Below are positions 7,823 to 16,677 of a stretch of DNA of 62,602 nt, piece after piece. Source of the stretch: Alphaproteobacteria bacterium. Its GTDB lineage: Bacteria > Pseudomonadota > Alphaproteobacteria > MPNO01 > VGEU01. The notes beneath the pieces are model-generated. The model had not been told where the DNA came from. It was given only the letters and a program-made list of their open reading frames with translations, and did no database searches. The stretch lies in the NCBI GenBank assembly GCA_016869145.1, contig VGEU01000007.1, positions 1-62,602 of the forward strand, written 5' to 3'. Made by a program: the position numbers and the translations under genes. The first letter of the stretch is position 1, and every line of letters begins with the position of its first letter.

Positions 7823-9163
7823 TCATCCCGCGAGAGCGGCCTCGACACCCTGGCCGATCGCCAGGAGACGCGAATCCGCCATGGTCTCGCCCATCAGATT
7901 GAGCCCGACCGGCGCCTCGCCCGGGCGATGGATCGGCACGGTCAGCGCGCAGCGGTCGAGGAAGTTCGACACCACCGTGTTGCGGATGATGAGGCCGTTG
8001 ATGCGGAGCCAGGCGTCGGTGTCGCTGATCGCCGCGATGGGCGGTGGCACGATGGCCACGGTCGGCATCAGGACCGCGTCATAGGGCGCCGTCACGCGGT
8101 CGGCGCGCGCGATCATGTCGGCGCGCGCCTCGCCGAGCGCGATGTAGTCGGCTGCGCCCATCTCGGCGCCGCGCTTCATGCGCGATGCGATCACCGGGTC
8201 GTAGCGGTCGCCCGCCTTGGCGAGGAGCGCGCGGTGCCAGGCATAGGATTCCGCGACCGGGAAGCCGCCCAGGCGGTTGATGTGGGCGAGCTCGCCGAGC
8301 TCGGCGAAGGCGATCTCGGTGATCCGCGCCCCGGCCGCCGAAAGCCGCGCCAGCGCGCGCTCGAACGCCGTCGCGACCTCGCGGTCGAGCGCATCGAGGA
8401 CGAGTGTCTTCGGCACCGCGAAGCGCAATCCGGCGACCGCGAGCGGCGACGGGACCACGGACGGCGCGCCGGCGAAGATCGCATCGACCACGGCGCAGCA
8501 CGCGACCGAGGGCGCGAGCGGGCCGACCGAATCGAGCGAGACCGCGAGCGGCACGATGCCGTCGATCGGAACGCGGCGCGCGGTCGGCTTGAAGCCGGCG
8601 AGCCCGGCGAAGGTCGCCGGCACGCGTACCGATCCCGCGGTGTCGGTGCCGAGCGCGGCGACGGCCATGCCTTCGGCGACCGAGACGCCGGCGCCCGACG
8701 ACGAGCCGCCCGGGATGCGGCGCTGAGCGCGGTCCCACGGGTTGGCGGGCGTCCCGTAATGCGGGTTGAGCCCGAGGCCGCCCATCGCGAACTCGGTCAT
8801 GTTGGTGCGCCCGACGATCACGGCGCCGGCGGCGCGGAGCCGGGCGACTACCGGCGCGTCGGCGCGCGCCGGCGGTGCGTCGGCAAGCGCGATCGAGCCG
8901 GCCCGCGTCGTCTCGCCCGCCACATCGGCGAGGTCCTTGATCGAAACCGGGATCCCGGCGAGCGGCGAGGGGACGACCCCGACCCGGCGCAAGCCATCGG
9001 ACGCGGCGGCCGCGGCGAGCGCCGCCTCGCGATAGACCCGAATGAACACGCGGGCGCCTTCGCCCGCCGGGTCGTCGATGCGGGCGAGTGCGGCCTCGAC
9101 CAGCGCGCGGCTCGTTGTCCGGCCGGCGGCGAGGGCGCGGGCGTGATCGGCGACGGTTCTCAT
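7823..9163 (-). CDS. Amidase signature family amidohydrolase
   Basis: A 446-residue amidase-signature enzyme that hydrolyses C-N bonds of carboxamides. The catalytic triad can be placed: Lys76 in PVSIKDLADV, the cis-Ser at about 155 in PGGSSSGAGVSVA, and the nucleophile Ser178 in GTDTAGSVRVPA. No signal peptide is seen, so it is cytosolic. GatA is unlikely because no gatB or gatC is adjacent and the C-terminal half lacks GatA-like blocks. Substrate is unknown; aryl or aliphatic amides are possible. It is divergent from the 4-hydroxybenzoyl-CoA reductase genes and shares with them a 113-bp intergenic region that contains an operator-like palindrome. Confidence 0.9.
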   Translation of the reverse strand: MRTVADHARALAAGRTTSRALVEAALARIDDPAGEGARVFIRVYREAALAAAAASDGLRRVGVVPSPLAGIPVSIKDLADVAGETTRAGSIALADAPPARADAPVVARLRAAGAVIVGRTNMTEFAMGGLGLNPHYGTPANPWDRAQRRIPGGSSSGAGVSVAEGMAVAALGTDTAGSVRVPATFAGLAGFKPTARRVPIDGIVPLAVSLDSVGPLAPSVACCAVVDAIFAGAPSVVPSPLAVAGLRFAVPKTLVLDALDREVATAFERALARLSAAGARITEIAFAELGELAHINRLGGFPVAESYAWHRALLAKAGDRYDPVIASRMKRGAEMGAADYIALGEARADMIARADRVTAPYDAVLMPTVAIVPPPIAAISDTDAWLRINGLIIRNTVVSNFLDRCALTVPIHRPGEAPVGLNLMGETMADSRLLAIGQGVEAALAG

Positions 9164-9204
9164 GATGTTTGCCCCCGGGGAAAGACGGATCGGCTGAAAT
9201 CAGT

Positions 9205-9234
9205 TTGCCTTTGTTGAGGGTTCAACAATATCGT
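9205..9234 (+). promoter_or_regulatory. Putative promoter with internal operator palindrome upstream of hcr genes
   Basis: A perfect 7-bp inverted repeat with a 4-base spacer, TTGTTGAGGGTTCAACAA, occupies 9211-9228. It is flanked by a -35-like TTGCCT (9205-9210) and a -10-like TATCGT (9229-9234), spacing 18. The palindrome thus fills the promoter spacer, the classic position for a repressor such as a MarR- or IclR-type aromatic-acid or acyl-CoA sensor. It lies about 50 bp before the hcr small-subunit ATG and about 50 bp before the divergent amidase ATG. No regulator gene is adjacent. Promoter boxes are inferred; the palindrome is directly visible. Confidence 0.5.
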
Positions 9235-9276
9235 ATCCGAGTTTCTGCTGACACCCAACCGGCGAGGCGCTGGCGC

Positions 9277-9747
9277 ATGAAGACGGTCCTGTCGCTGCGG
9301 CTGAACGGGCGGCCCCGTGACGACGTGGTGCCGGACAATCTCCTGCTCGTGGACTATCTGCGCGAAGCGGTTGGGCTCACCGGCACCAAGATCGGCTGCG
9401 ACGGCGGCGAGTGCGGCTGCTGTACCGTCCTGATCGACGGCCGGCCGCGGCACGCCTGCCTGACGCTCGCTGCCGCCTGCCAGGGCACGGTCGTCGAGAC
9501 CATCGAAGCGCTCGAGACGGGCGGCCGTCTGTCGGCGATCCAGCGCGCCTTCCACGAGAAGCTCGGCGCCCAGTGCGGCTTCTGCACGCCCGGCATGGTG
9601 ATGGCGGCCGAGGGGCTGCTGCGCGCCAACCCGCGCCCGAACGAGGCCGACATCCGCGACGGCATGGCGGCCAATATCTGTCGCTGCACCGGCTATGTGA
9701 AGATCATCGAGGCGGTCGAGGCCGCCGCGCGGGAGATCGCGCCATGA
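9277..9747 (+). CDS. hcrC: 4-hydroxybenzoyl-CoA reductase small [2Fe-2S] subunit (HcrC/HbaB-like)
   Basis: A 156-residue iron-sulfur subunit of a xanthine-oxidase-family molybdoenzyme. The plant-type cluster ligands are C41, C46, C49 and C61 ([11 protein letters not shown], then HAC). The second, alpha-helical cluster uses C100, C103, C135 and C137 ([16 protein letters not shown]). Both clusters relay electrons between the FAD and molybdenum subunits. By itself this subunit does not reveal the substrate; the assignment rests on the FAD subunit two genes downstream. ATG 9277 gives the standard family length, and the stop overlaps the large-subunit start (ATGATG at 9744). Gene order small-large-FAD matches hbaBCD of Rhodopseudomonas as I recall it. 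Confidence 0.85.
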   Translation: MKTVLSLRLNGRPRDDVVPDNLLLVDYLREAVGLTGTKIGCDGGECGCCTVLIDGRPRHACLTLAAACQGTVVETIEALETGGRLSAIQRAFHEKLGAQCGFCTPGMVMAAEGLLRANPRPNEADIRDGMAANICRCTGYVKIIEAVEAAAREIAP

Positions 9748-12065
9748 TGGACGGAGCCGGTCCGGTCCGCTCGATCGGCGTGCCGACGCCGCTCGTCGAC
9801 GGTCCCGAGAAGGTCTCCGGCAAGGCGCGCTACGCGGCCGACTATCTCGGCCACGACATCCTGGTCGGGCGCATCTGGCGGAGCCCGGTCGCGCACGCGC
9901 GCATCCTCGCCGTCGACGTCACGAAGGCCCAGGCGCTGCCGGGCGTCGTCGCGGCCGTGACCGGTGCGGACTGCGACAAGACCTTCGGCGTCTTGCCGGT
10001 CGCGATGAACGAGTATCCGCTCGCGCGCGAGCGCGTGCGCTACCGCGGCGAGCCGGTCGCGGCAATCGCGGCGATCGATGCCGAGACCGCGCAGCGCGCG
10101 CTCGATCTCATCGCGGTCGAGTTCGCGCCGCTGCCGGCCTATTTCTCGGCCGTCGATGCGCGCGCGCCGGGTGCGGTCCTCCTCCACGACGACAAGCCGG
10201 GCAATGTCGAGCGTCACGCGACCTACGCGATCGGCGATGTCGATGCCGGTTTCGCCGCCGCCGATCTCGTGCGCGAGGAGACCTATCACTGCGCCGAGGT
10301 CTGCCAGGTGCAGAGCGAGCCGCACGCGGCGCTCGCCGAGTACGACGCCGAGCGCGACGAGCTCACGGTGCGCTGCTCGACCCAGGTGCCGTTCTATGTG
10401 CACCTGATGCTCGCGCGCACGCTCGATATGGAGAAGTCGCGCATCCGCGTGATCAAACCGCATATCGGCGGCGGCTTCGGCTGCCGCACCGAGACGCTCG
10501 CGATCGAGCTGATCGCGGCACTTCTCGCGCGGAAGGCGAAGGGCCGTGTGCGGATCGTCGCCACGCGCGAGGAGACCTTCATCACCCATCGCGGCCGGCC
10601 GGAGCAGACGACGCGGCTTAGGATCGGTCTTACCAGGGACGGCCGCATCACCGCGGTCGAATGCGAGACGGTGCAGCGCGGTGGGGCCTATTCCGGCTAC
10701 GGCATCGTCACGATCCTCTATTCCGGCTCGATGATCTTCGCGATCTACGACGTCCCGGCCGCGCGCTATGACGGCTACCGCATCGCGACCAACACGCCGC
10801 CGCCCGGCGCGTTCCGCGGCCACGGCACGGTCAATGTCCGCTTCGCCTTCGAAAGCCTCCTCGATCGCATGGCGGCCGAGCTCGGGCTCGATCCATTCGC
10901 CGTCCGCCGCGCCAACCTCCTGAAGGCGCCGACGTTTACCGCGAATGATCTGATGGTGAACTCCTACGGCCTGCCGGACTGCCTCGATCGGGTCGAGGCG
11001 GCGAGCGGCTGGCGGACGCGCAAGGGACGGCTCGGGCCCAATCGCGGTCTCGGCATGGCGTGCTCGCATTATGTCTCCGGCGCCTCGAAGCCGGTGCACT
11101 GGACCGGCGAGCCGCATGCGACGGTCAATCTCAAGCTCGACTTCGATGGCTCGATCACCCTCCTGACCGGCGCGGCCGAGATCGGCCAGGGGTCGTCGAC
11201 CGTTCTCGTCCAGTGCGTCGCCGAGGTGCTGGGTCTCGACATCGGCCGCATCCGCATCATCGCCGCCGACAGCGCGGTGACGCCGAAGGACAACGGCTCC
11301 TACTCCTCGCGCGTCACCTACATGGTCGGCAATGCCGCGATCGAGGCGGCGAACAACCTCAAGGCTGTGCTGGTCAAGGCTGCCGCCGATCGTCTCGGCG
11401 TGCGCGTCGAGGACGTCGAGTGCCTGGGCGAGAGCTATCGCGCCGGGAGGCAGGACGAGGGACTGTCGTTCGACGACGTGGTCAAGGCGGCGCTCGCCGA
11501 TGCCGGCACCATCACGGTGAAGGGCAATTTCTCGACCATTCCCGCCTCGCACGGCGGCAAGAAATATCGCGGCGCCGCGATCGGCGGCACGATGGCCTTC
11601 GCCTATGCCGCGCAAGTCGTCGAGGTGAGCGTCGATCCCGACACCGCCGAGATCCGGGTGGAAAAGGTCTGGGTCGCGCATGATTGCGGCCGCGCCCTCA
11701 ATCCGCTCGCGGTTGAAGGCCAGGTGCAGGGCTCGGTGTGGATGGGGATGGGCCAGGCGCTGTCGGAGGAGACGCGCTACCACGACGGCCTCGGCATCAC
11801 CGGCAATATGCTCGATTATCGCGTCCCGACGATCGTCGAATCGCCGCCGATCGAGGTCCACATCGTCGAAGCGGCCGATCCGCATGGACCGTTCGGCGCC
11901 AAGGAGGCGGGTGAGAGTTCGCTCGCCGGCTTTCTCCCCGCGCTCGCCAACGCGATCGAGGACGCGATCGGCATCCGCCCGACCGAGCTCCCCGTGACGC
12001 CCGACCGCCTGATGGCGCTGATGGAAAAGCGCGCGCGCGACGGTCGCGCGACGAAGGCCTCGTGA
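9744..12065 (+). CDS. hcrA: 4-hydroxybenzoyl-CoA reductase molybdopterin subunit (HcrA/HbaC-like)
   Basis: A 773-residue molybdenum-cofactor subunit. It has the N-terminal aldehyde-oxidase hammerhead domain ([11 protein letters not shown] at about residue 25) and the molybdopterin-binding domains, with [34 protein letters not shown] and the C-terminal [18 protein letters not shown] block that contains the catalytic Glu. The family reduces 4-hydroxybenzoyl-CoA to benzoyl-CoA, removing the para-hydroxyl with ferredoxin-type electrons. Closely related dehydrogenases (CO, nicotinate, aldehyde) share these motifs, so specificity comes from the FAD subunit. The gene overlaps both neighbours by a few bases, indicating one operon and a 1:1:1 complex. 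Two adjacent ATG codons (9744, 9747) are possible starts. Confidence 0.85.
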   Translation: MMDGAGPVRSIGVPTPLVDGPEKVSGKARYAADYLGHDILVGRIWRSPVAHARILAVDVTKAQALPGVVAAVTGADCDKTFGVLPVAMNEYPLARERVRYRGEPVAAIAAIDAETAQRALDLIAVEFAPLPAYFSAVDARAPGAVLLHDDKPGNVERHATYAIGDVDAGFAAADLVREETYHCAEVCQVQSEPHAALAEYDAERDELTVRCSTQVPFYVHLMLARTLDMEKSRIRVIKPHIGGGFGCRTETLAIELIAALLARKAKGRVRIVATREETFITHRGRPEQTTRLRIGLTRDGRITAVECETVQRGGAYSGYGIVTILYSGSMIFAIYDVPAARYDGYRIATNTPPPGAFRGHGTVNVRFAFESLLDRMAAELGLDPFAVRRANLLKAPTFTANDLMVNSYGLPDCLDRVEAASGWRTRKGRLGPNRGLGMACSHYVSGASKPVHWTGEPHATVNLKLDFDGSITLLTGAAEIGQGSSTVLVQCVAEVLGLDIGRIRIIAADSAVTPKDNGSYSSRVTYMVGNAAIEAANNLKAVLVKAAADRLGVRVEDVECLGESYRAGRQDEGLSFDDVVKAALADAGTITVKGNFSTIPASHGGKKYRGAAIGGTMAFAYAAQVVEVSVDPDTAEIRVEKVWVAHDCGRALNPLAVEGQVQGSVWMGMGQALSEETRYHDGLGITGNMLDYRVPTIVESPPIEVHIVEAADPHGPFGAKEAGESSLAGFLPALANAIEDAIGIRPTELPVTPDRLMALMEKRARDGRATKAS

Positions 12066-13042
12066 TGGAATACATGCCCGCCTTCCGGCTGCATCGGCCG
12101 GCGAGCGTCGAGGAGGCGGTCGCGCTCGCCGCCGGCGACCCCGCGGTGCGCTTTCTCGCGGGCGGCACCGACATGGTGGTGAACATCCGCCGCGGCATCG
12201 AGCGGCCGACCGCGCTGGTCGATCTGTCCGCGATCCCCGAGCTCGGCGCGATCGACATCGACAGCGGCGCGCTTCGGATCGGCGCCGCGGTGACGCTCGC
12301 GCGGCTGGCGGCCGATCCGCGCGTCGCCGCCGTCTGGACCGCGGTCGCCGAGGCCGCCGGCTCGGTCGCCGGGCCGACGCACCGCGCCTACGGCACCGTC
12401 GGCGGCAATCTCTGCCTCGACACGCGCTGTCTCTACTACAATCAGAGCGAATGGTGGCGGTCGTCCAACGACTACTGCCTCAAGCATCGCGGCTCGGTCT
12501 GCCACGTCGCGCCCGGCGGTAAGCAGTGCTTCGCCGTGTTCTCCGGCGATCTCACTCCGGGTCTTCTGATCCATGACGCGACGGTCGATCTCGTCGGCCC
12601 GGGCGGGCGGCGGACGATCCCGCTCGGCGATCTCTATCGCGACGACGGCATGGACCATCTCGCGCTCGCCGCGGGCGAGATGGTGGCGGCGGTCCGTGTC
12701 CCGGCGCCGCCCCGGGGCGCGCGATCGGGCTATCTCAAGTCGCGTGTGCGCGGCTCAATCGACTTCCCGCTCGCCGGTGTCGCGGCGCTCGTCGTCTCAT
12801 CGGACGGACTCGCGACCGACATTCGTGTCGCGGTGACCGGCGTCAATCCGCGGCCGCACCGCATCCGTGGCATCGACGTCCATCGCGGCCACGCGCTCGA
12901 CGACAATGCGCTCGATGCGATCCGCGAGGCGGTGCGCACGCAGGCGAAGCCGATGAAGACTACGACGGTCGCGCCGTGGTATCGCCGGCGCGTGGTCGGC
13001 GCGCTCGCCCGCCGCCTCGTCGCGCGGCTCGCCTCTAGTTGA
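12065..13042 (+). CDS. hcrB: 4-hydroxybenzoyl-CoA reductase FAD subunit with extra [4Fe-4S] insertion (HcrB/HbaD-like)
   Basis: A 325-residue FAD-binding subunit with LAGGTDMVVNIRRG (residues 31-44) and THRAYGTVGGNL (about 105-116) gripping FAD. Between the FAD lobes is a cysteine-rich insertion, residues 117-155, with C122, C138, C146 and C155 in the context of NQSEWW, DYCLKHRG, VCHVAPGG and KQC. To my knowledge that insertion, binding one [4Fe-4S] cluster, is unique to 4-hydroxybenzoyl-CoA reductases among xanthine-oxidase-family enzymes, and its Cys positions coincide with those I recall for Thauera HcrB. This is the main ground for naming the operon. ATG 12065 overlaps the large-subunit stop (TGATG). 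The gene ends convergent with, and overlapping by 8 bp, the Sel1-repeat gene. Confidence 0.9.
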   Translation: MEYMPAFRLHRPASVEEAVALAAGDPAVRFLAGGTDMVVNIRRGIERPTALVDLSAIPELGAIDIDSGALRIGAAVTLARLAADPRVAAVWTAVAEAAGSVAGPTHRAYGTVGGNLCLDTRCLYYNQSEWWRSSNDYCLKHRGSVCHVAPGGKQCFAVFSGDLTPGLLIHDATVDLVGPGGRRTIPLGDLYRDDGMDHLALAAGEMVAAVRVPAPPRGARSGYLKSRVRGSIDFPLAGVAALVVSSDGLATDIRVAVTGVNPRPHRIRGIDVHRGHALDDNALDAIREAVRTQAKPMKTTTVAPWYRRRVVGALARRLVARLASS

Positions 13043-13832
13043 TCTTGGGCCGCCAGGCGCGCGAGCGTGCCTGGCCTTCCGCGATCTGCACCGGCGTCAT
13101 GTCCTGGGTCAAGAGATCGCGCGCGTCGCGGGCGTCATCATCGCCCTGCATCGCGGCGAGGTCGAACCACTTATAGGATTCGACGCGATCGACGGCGACG
13201 CCCATCCCCTTGCCATAGACGACGCCGAGATTGAACTGCGCGCGCGAGTAGTTCTGATCGGCCGAACGCTTGAGCCAGGTGATCGCCTTGTCCCAGTCGG
13301 TGTCGGTGCCGACGCCCTGGCCGTACATGATGCCGATGGTCATCAGGATCTCGGGGTCCTCGCTGACCGCGGCCTTCTGATAGAGCGCGAGCGCCTGGGC
13401 CTCGTCGGCCTCGACGCCGATGCCGTTGAGGTAGAGCCCGGCGAGCTCGGCGGCCGCCTCGGCGTTGCCGAGATCAGCGGCCTTGCGGTACCAGGAGGCG
13501 GCCTCCTTGGGGTCGTGGCGGACGCCGGTGCCGCGGAGATACATCATCGCGAGGTTGAGCTGCGCTTCCGTGTTGCCCTGCTCGGCTGCCCGGGTGAACC
13601 AGGACGCGGCCTTGTCGACGTTCGGCGGCACGCCGCGCCCGCTCAGGAGGAGCTCGCCCAAATGGATCTGCGCCACCACATCGCCGGTCTCGGCGAGCGG
13701 CTCGAACGCCCGCGCGGCTGCCGCGAAGTCACCCTTGAGGTAGAACCCGAGCGCATCGTCGAGCGCGTCCGCCCGGACGAGGACCGGCGTCGAGACAAGC
13801 GCGAGACAGAGGACCAACGTTCGCAGACGCAT
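13035..13832 (-). CDS. Secreted Sel1-repeat (TPR-like) protein
   Basis: A 265-residue protein with a cleavable-looking signal peptide (MRLRTLVLCLALVSTPVLVRADA) followed by five or so Sel1-like repeats of about 36 residues. Each has the pattern A-x-x-x-L-G-x-x-Y-x-x-G-x-G-V...A-x-x-W-x-x-x-A-A-x-x-G-x. Sel1 repeats form helical protein-binding solenoids, so it is probably a periplasmic scaffold or adaptor. No catalytic domain is present. Partners are unknown. It converges with the hcr operon, overlapping the last codons of the FAD subunit, which suggests no shared function. Confidence 0.85.
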   Translation of the reverse strand: MRLRTLVLCLALVSTPVLVRADALDDALGFYLKGDFAAAARAFEPLAETGDVVAQIHLGELLLSGRGVPPNVDKAASWFTRAAEQGNTEAQLNLAMMYLRGTGVRHDPKEAASWYRKAADLGNAEAAAELAGLYLNGIGVEADEAQALALYQKAAVSEDPEILMTIGIMYGQGVGTDTDWDKAITWLKRSADQNYSRAQFNLGVVYGKGMGVAVDRVESYKWFDLAAMQGDDDARDARDLLTQDMTPVQIAEGQARSRAWRPKIN

Positions 13833-13951
13833 GGGTCATCCTTCGGCGGGTGGAAATCGCGCAGAGCCTAGTTCAATCCGACCCGCCTGCACAGGGTGCG
13901 CCGTTAACCCGGCGATAACCATCGCCGTGGCACAACCGGCGTGCAGAGATC

Positions 13952-14125
13952 ATGGACCAGCACCGCCCGCCCGATCCCGAGCCGGCCCCCGTCGTCCTGG
14001 CGGCCGGCGACATCGTCGCCGACCACAGCGGCCGCGCGCTCGCCCGGCGCCGGCGCGTCCTCGCGCAATATGGCTGGACCGCGCCGCTCGACGACGATCC
14101 GGAGACCGGCTGGCTCGCCGCCTGA
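13952..14125 (+). CDS. Small hypothetical protein (57 aa)
   Basis: An unrecognised ORF of 57 residues, starting ATG and rich in Pro and acidic residues at the N-terminus, then ARRRRVLAQYGWTAPLDDDPETGWLAA. It has no membrane helix and no Cys pair. It sits in the 420-bp gap between the Sel1-repeat gene and pcm, in an otherwise gene-free region. Support is weak: coding potential is plausible by composition, but there is no clear ribosome site, and GC-rich DNA gives many chance ORFs. Apart from it, 13833-14253 shows nothing definite. Confidence 0.3.
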   Translation: MDQHRPPDPEPAPVVLAAGDIVADHSGRALARRRRVLAQYGWTAPLDDDPETGWLAA

Positions 14126-14253
14126 TCGCACCCCCGGCGCCCGCCCCCTGCACCTGACCCCCTGTACGCCCGGCGCCCGACGCACCACACTCTATCCGTG
14201 AGAACGCGGGAGGCGGGCTCGGCTCGACCGCACGCCGGCCCGTGGGAGGCCGC

Positions 14254-14925
14254 ATGGACGAGGCGCAGTTCGCGTTGCTGAGCGATCAGATGATCGCCGA
14301 GGTCGCCGCCCACGCGGCGCTCGCCGGCGAGATGACCGGCCGGCAGGCCATCGGCGCGCCGGTTCTCGCCGCGATGGCGGCGATCCCTCGCCACGAGTTC
14401 GTGCCGCTCGAGGTCCGCCCCTACGCCTATGTCAATGCGCCGCTGCCGATCGGCTTCGGCAAGACGATCTCGCAGCCGTTCATCGCCGCGCTGATGACCG
14501 ACCTCCTCGACCCCCGGCCCGAGGATACGATCCTCGAGATCGGCACCGGGCTCGGCTACCAGGCGGCCCTCCTCGGACGCTTGGCGCGGAAGGTCTATTC
14601 GGTCGAGCTGATCGAGGAACTCGCCGATCAGGCACGCGCGCGCCTCAAGCGGCTCGGCTTCGACAATGTCGTCGTCCGCCGCGGCGACGGCTCGCGCGGC
14701 TGGGTGGAGCACGCGCCGTTCGACAAGATCATGGTGACCGCGGCGCCCGAGCTCGTGCCGTCCGCCTTGATCCACCAGCTGAAGCCCGGCGGGACGATGG
14801 TGATCCCCGCCGGCATCGCGGATGCCCAGGAGCTCATGGTGGTGGAGAAATCGGCCGAGGGCCGGGTCAGGATGCGCGCGGTGCTCGCGGTGCGCTTCTC
14901 CGCCCTCGTCGTCGACGAGGTCTGA
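14254..14925 (+). CDS. pcm: Protein-L-isoaspartate O-methyltransferase
   Basis: A 223-residue SAM-dependent methyltransferase that repairs isoaspartyl residues in damaged proteins. Key blocks are PRHEFVP, PLPIGFGKTISQPFIAALMTDLL (substrate and Ser/Gln loop), the SAM-binding motif I ILEIGTGLGYQAALLG, and FDKIMVTAAPELVPSALIHQLKPGG. Size fits the family. The ATG at 14254 is preceded by GGGAGG (14244-14249); an upstream in-frame GTG lies before that site and is less likely. No surE or nlpD/lppB gene follows, unlike the common proteobacterial arrangement. It converges with the EAL-domain gene. Confidence 0.95.
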   Translation: MDEAQFALLSDQMIAEVAAHAALAGEMTGRQAIGAPVLAAMAAIPRHEFVPLEVRPYAYVNAPLPIGFGKTISQPFIAALMTDLLDPRPEDTILEIGTGLGYQAALLGRLARKVYSVELIEELADQARARLKRLGFDNVVVRRGDGSRGWVEHAPFDKIMVTAAPELVPSALIHQLKPGGTMVIPAGIADAQELMVVEKSAEGRVRMRAVLAVRFSALVVDEV

Positions 14926-14931
14926 CCGCGG

Positions 14932-15756
14932 TCAGACGACGAGCGTCGGGTCGACCGGCTCGAAGGAGAGGATCCAGCCGCGGCAGCTCTCGGCCGACAT
15001 CGGCCGGCACAGGAGGAATCCCTGGATCACGTCGCAGCCGTGCTCGCGGAGGAACGCGAGCTGGCGGCGGTTCTCGACGCCTTCGGCCATGACCTCGAGC
15101 CCGAGGCTGTGGGCGAGTGCGATCATCGCCGCGGTGATCTTCGAGTCTCCCGGATCGCCCGGGACTTCGCGGACGAAGGAGCGGTCGAGCTTGATGGCAT
15201 CGATCGGCAGATGCTTGAGCTGGCTGAGCGAGGAGAACCCGGTCCCGAAGTTGTCGATCGCGATGCGGACACCCATCTTTCGGATCGCACCCAAAGCGCG
15301 GGCGGCATCGACGAGATCGGCGGCGATCTGGCCCTCGGTCAGCTCAAGCTCGACGAGGCGCGGGTCGACGCCATGGCGCGCGATGGTCCGCTCCACCATG
15401 TCGACGATGTCGCCGTTCTGGATCTGGCGGATCGAGACATTGACCGCGAAACGGATCGCCGGCAGGCCCTCCTGGCGCCATTCGGCGAGCTGTCGACAGG
15501 CATCGGAGAGCACCCATTCGCCGAACGAGACGATCGAGCCGGTCTCCTCGGCGATCGGGATGAAGTGCTCGGGCGGGATGAGATCGAGCGTCGCGGTGCG
15601 CCAGCGCGCGAGCGCCTCGACGGCGACGATGCGCCCGGTGCGGAGATCGACCTGCGGCTGGAAACGGAGAATGACCTCGCCGCGATCGACCGCGCCCAGG
15701 AAGCGACTGCGGAGCGTCGTCCGGTCGAGGGTTAATGTGCTCACGGCCGATGTCAT
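14932..15756 (-). CDS. EAL-domain cyclic-di-GMP phosphodiesterase
   Basis: A 274-residue stand-alone EAL domain. The metal and substrate motifs can be traced in order: VEALARW (the EAL signature), NVSIRQI (Asn), LELTEGQI (Glu), AIDNFGTGFSSLSQLKHLPIDAIKLDRSFV, MAEGVE (Glu), and DVIQGFLLCRP (Gln). The usual DDFGTG is DNFGTG here, a fairly common variant that usually remains active. There is no N-terminal sensory, PAS, GGDEF or membrane domain, so it is likely a cytosolic c-di-GMP hydrolase or a receptor. The upstream 314 bp are gene-free and may hold its promoter. Confidence 0.92.
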   Translation of the reverse strand: MTSAVSTLTLDRTTLRSRFLGAVDRGEVILRFQPQVDLRTGRIVAVEALARWRTATLDLIPPEHFIPIAEETGSIVSFGEWVLSDACRQLAEWRQEGLPAIRFAVNVSIRQIQNGDIVDMVERTIARHGVDPRLVELELTEGQIAADLVDAARALGAIRKMGVRIAIDNFGTGFSSLSQLKHLPIDAIKLDRSFVREVPGDPGDSKITAAMIALAHSLGLEVMAEGVENRRQLAFLREHGCDVIQGFLLCRPMSAESCRGWILSFEPVDPTLVV

Positions 15757-16070
15757 GGGACCGGCTCGTCCGCGGCCGGGCCCGATCAGGCCGGCCTACG
15801 CCTCGGGGGGAAACGAGAGATCAACGAATCATTCCGATTGGCGCCGGGCGCCGTTGAACGTTGAAGCCTGTGCGATGCGAACACGATCCCCTCGCGCGGG
15901 TCTGGTGGCGGGACGGGCGCTGCGGGACCATCGTAATGGGTAAAGAGTCACACCACGATGCCACAATATCACCAAGGCTGATTCGCGAAAACGCGGTGTT
16001 TACACCAATGTCACAGGCCGGTAAAGGCGGACGAATGCTTCAAGCCGTCAAGCAATCATCGAGTGCGGTT
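15757..16070. other. Gene-free interval upstream of the EAL gene
   Basis: No convincing ORF or RNA gene is seen. It is more AT-rich than its surroundings between about 15935 and 16015, consistent with a regulatory region for the EAL gene. A short inverted repeat GGTGT-TT-ACACC is at 15995-16006, near a TAAAG run. No named operator family is recognised. Confidence 0.4.
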
Positions 16071-16625
16071 TCAGCGATCGCGGCGCGAGGCGTCCTCGAG
16101 CGTCGGGAGCGTGATCGGTCCGCCCGATCGCGCGTCGCGCTCCATTCGCCCGATCGCATCGGCGAGGCCGACGAGATCGAGCGGGCATGTCGCCGTCGCC
16201 CGGCCGGCCAGGAGTTGAGCCGCGGCCGCGGCATGCCGGGCGACACCGTGCCACGCGCCCTCGCGGGCCTTGAAGGCGGCGGCGGCGAGGCGGATCAGCC
16301 CACGATAGATGTCGGCCTCCGGCCCGCGCCGTCCCGCGGCGTGCCACAGCCCCTCCCACATCTCGTGCGCCTCCCAGAAGAAGCCATGATGGTAGAGATC
16401 GGCGCCGTGGCGGAACGCGAGAGAGGCGAACCCTTGCGTGACGTCGGGCGCCGCGCCGCGATCGCGGCCATGACCGGCGGGATCGCGGGTTGGATGCGGG
16501 GTACGGCCGGGCCGATAGGCGTAGGCCGGAAACGGAACCGACGGCGCGCGCCGCGGCAGATGCCGCCCCGGTCCGGCAACCGAGTGTGTGCTATCGTCCG
16601 CGTCGTCATGGTCGTGGTCCGTCAT
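16071..16625 (-). CDS. DUF309 domain protein
   Basis: A 184-residue protein. The C-terminal part contains the DUF309 signature: HHGFFWEAHEMWEGLWHAAG at about residues 84-103, followed by a helical segment IYRGLIRLAAAAFKAREGAWHGVARHA. The His/Glu-rich motif H-x-x-W-E is typical of this all-alpha family, whose biochemical role is not established; some members lie beside metabolic enzymes. The N-terminal 60 residues are low-complexity and Pro/Arg/Asp/His-rich, so the true start could be internal. It is divergent from the frameshifted epimerase gene, 52 bp away. Confidence 0.8.
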   Translation of the reverse strand: MTDHDHDDADDSTHSVAGPGRHLPRRAPSVPFPAYAYRPGRTPHPTRDPAGHGRDRGAAPDVTQGFASLAFRHGADLYHHGFFWEAHEMWEGLWHAAGRRGPEADIYRGLIRLAAAAFKAREGAWHGVARHAAAAAQLLAGRATATCPLDLVGLADAIGRMERDARSGGPITLPTLEDASRRDR

Positions 16626-16677
16626 CGCCGCCCTGCCGGCCCTTCGCCTCGTCGCGGCCCGGCCGGAGCCTGAACCG

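Noticed and set aside
9693-11885. A 730-codon minus-strand open frame opposite the hcr large subunit
   Set aside because: Shadow of the molybdopterin subunit; no domain, and the plus-strand gene is unambiguous.
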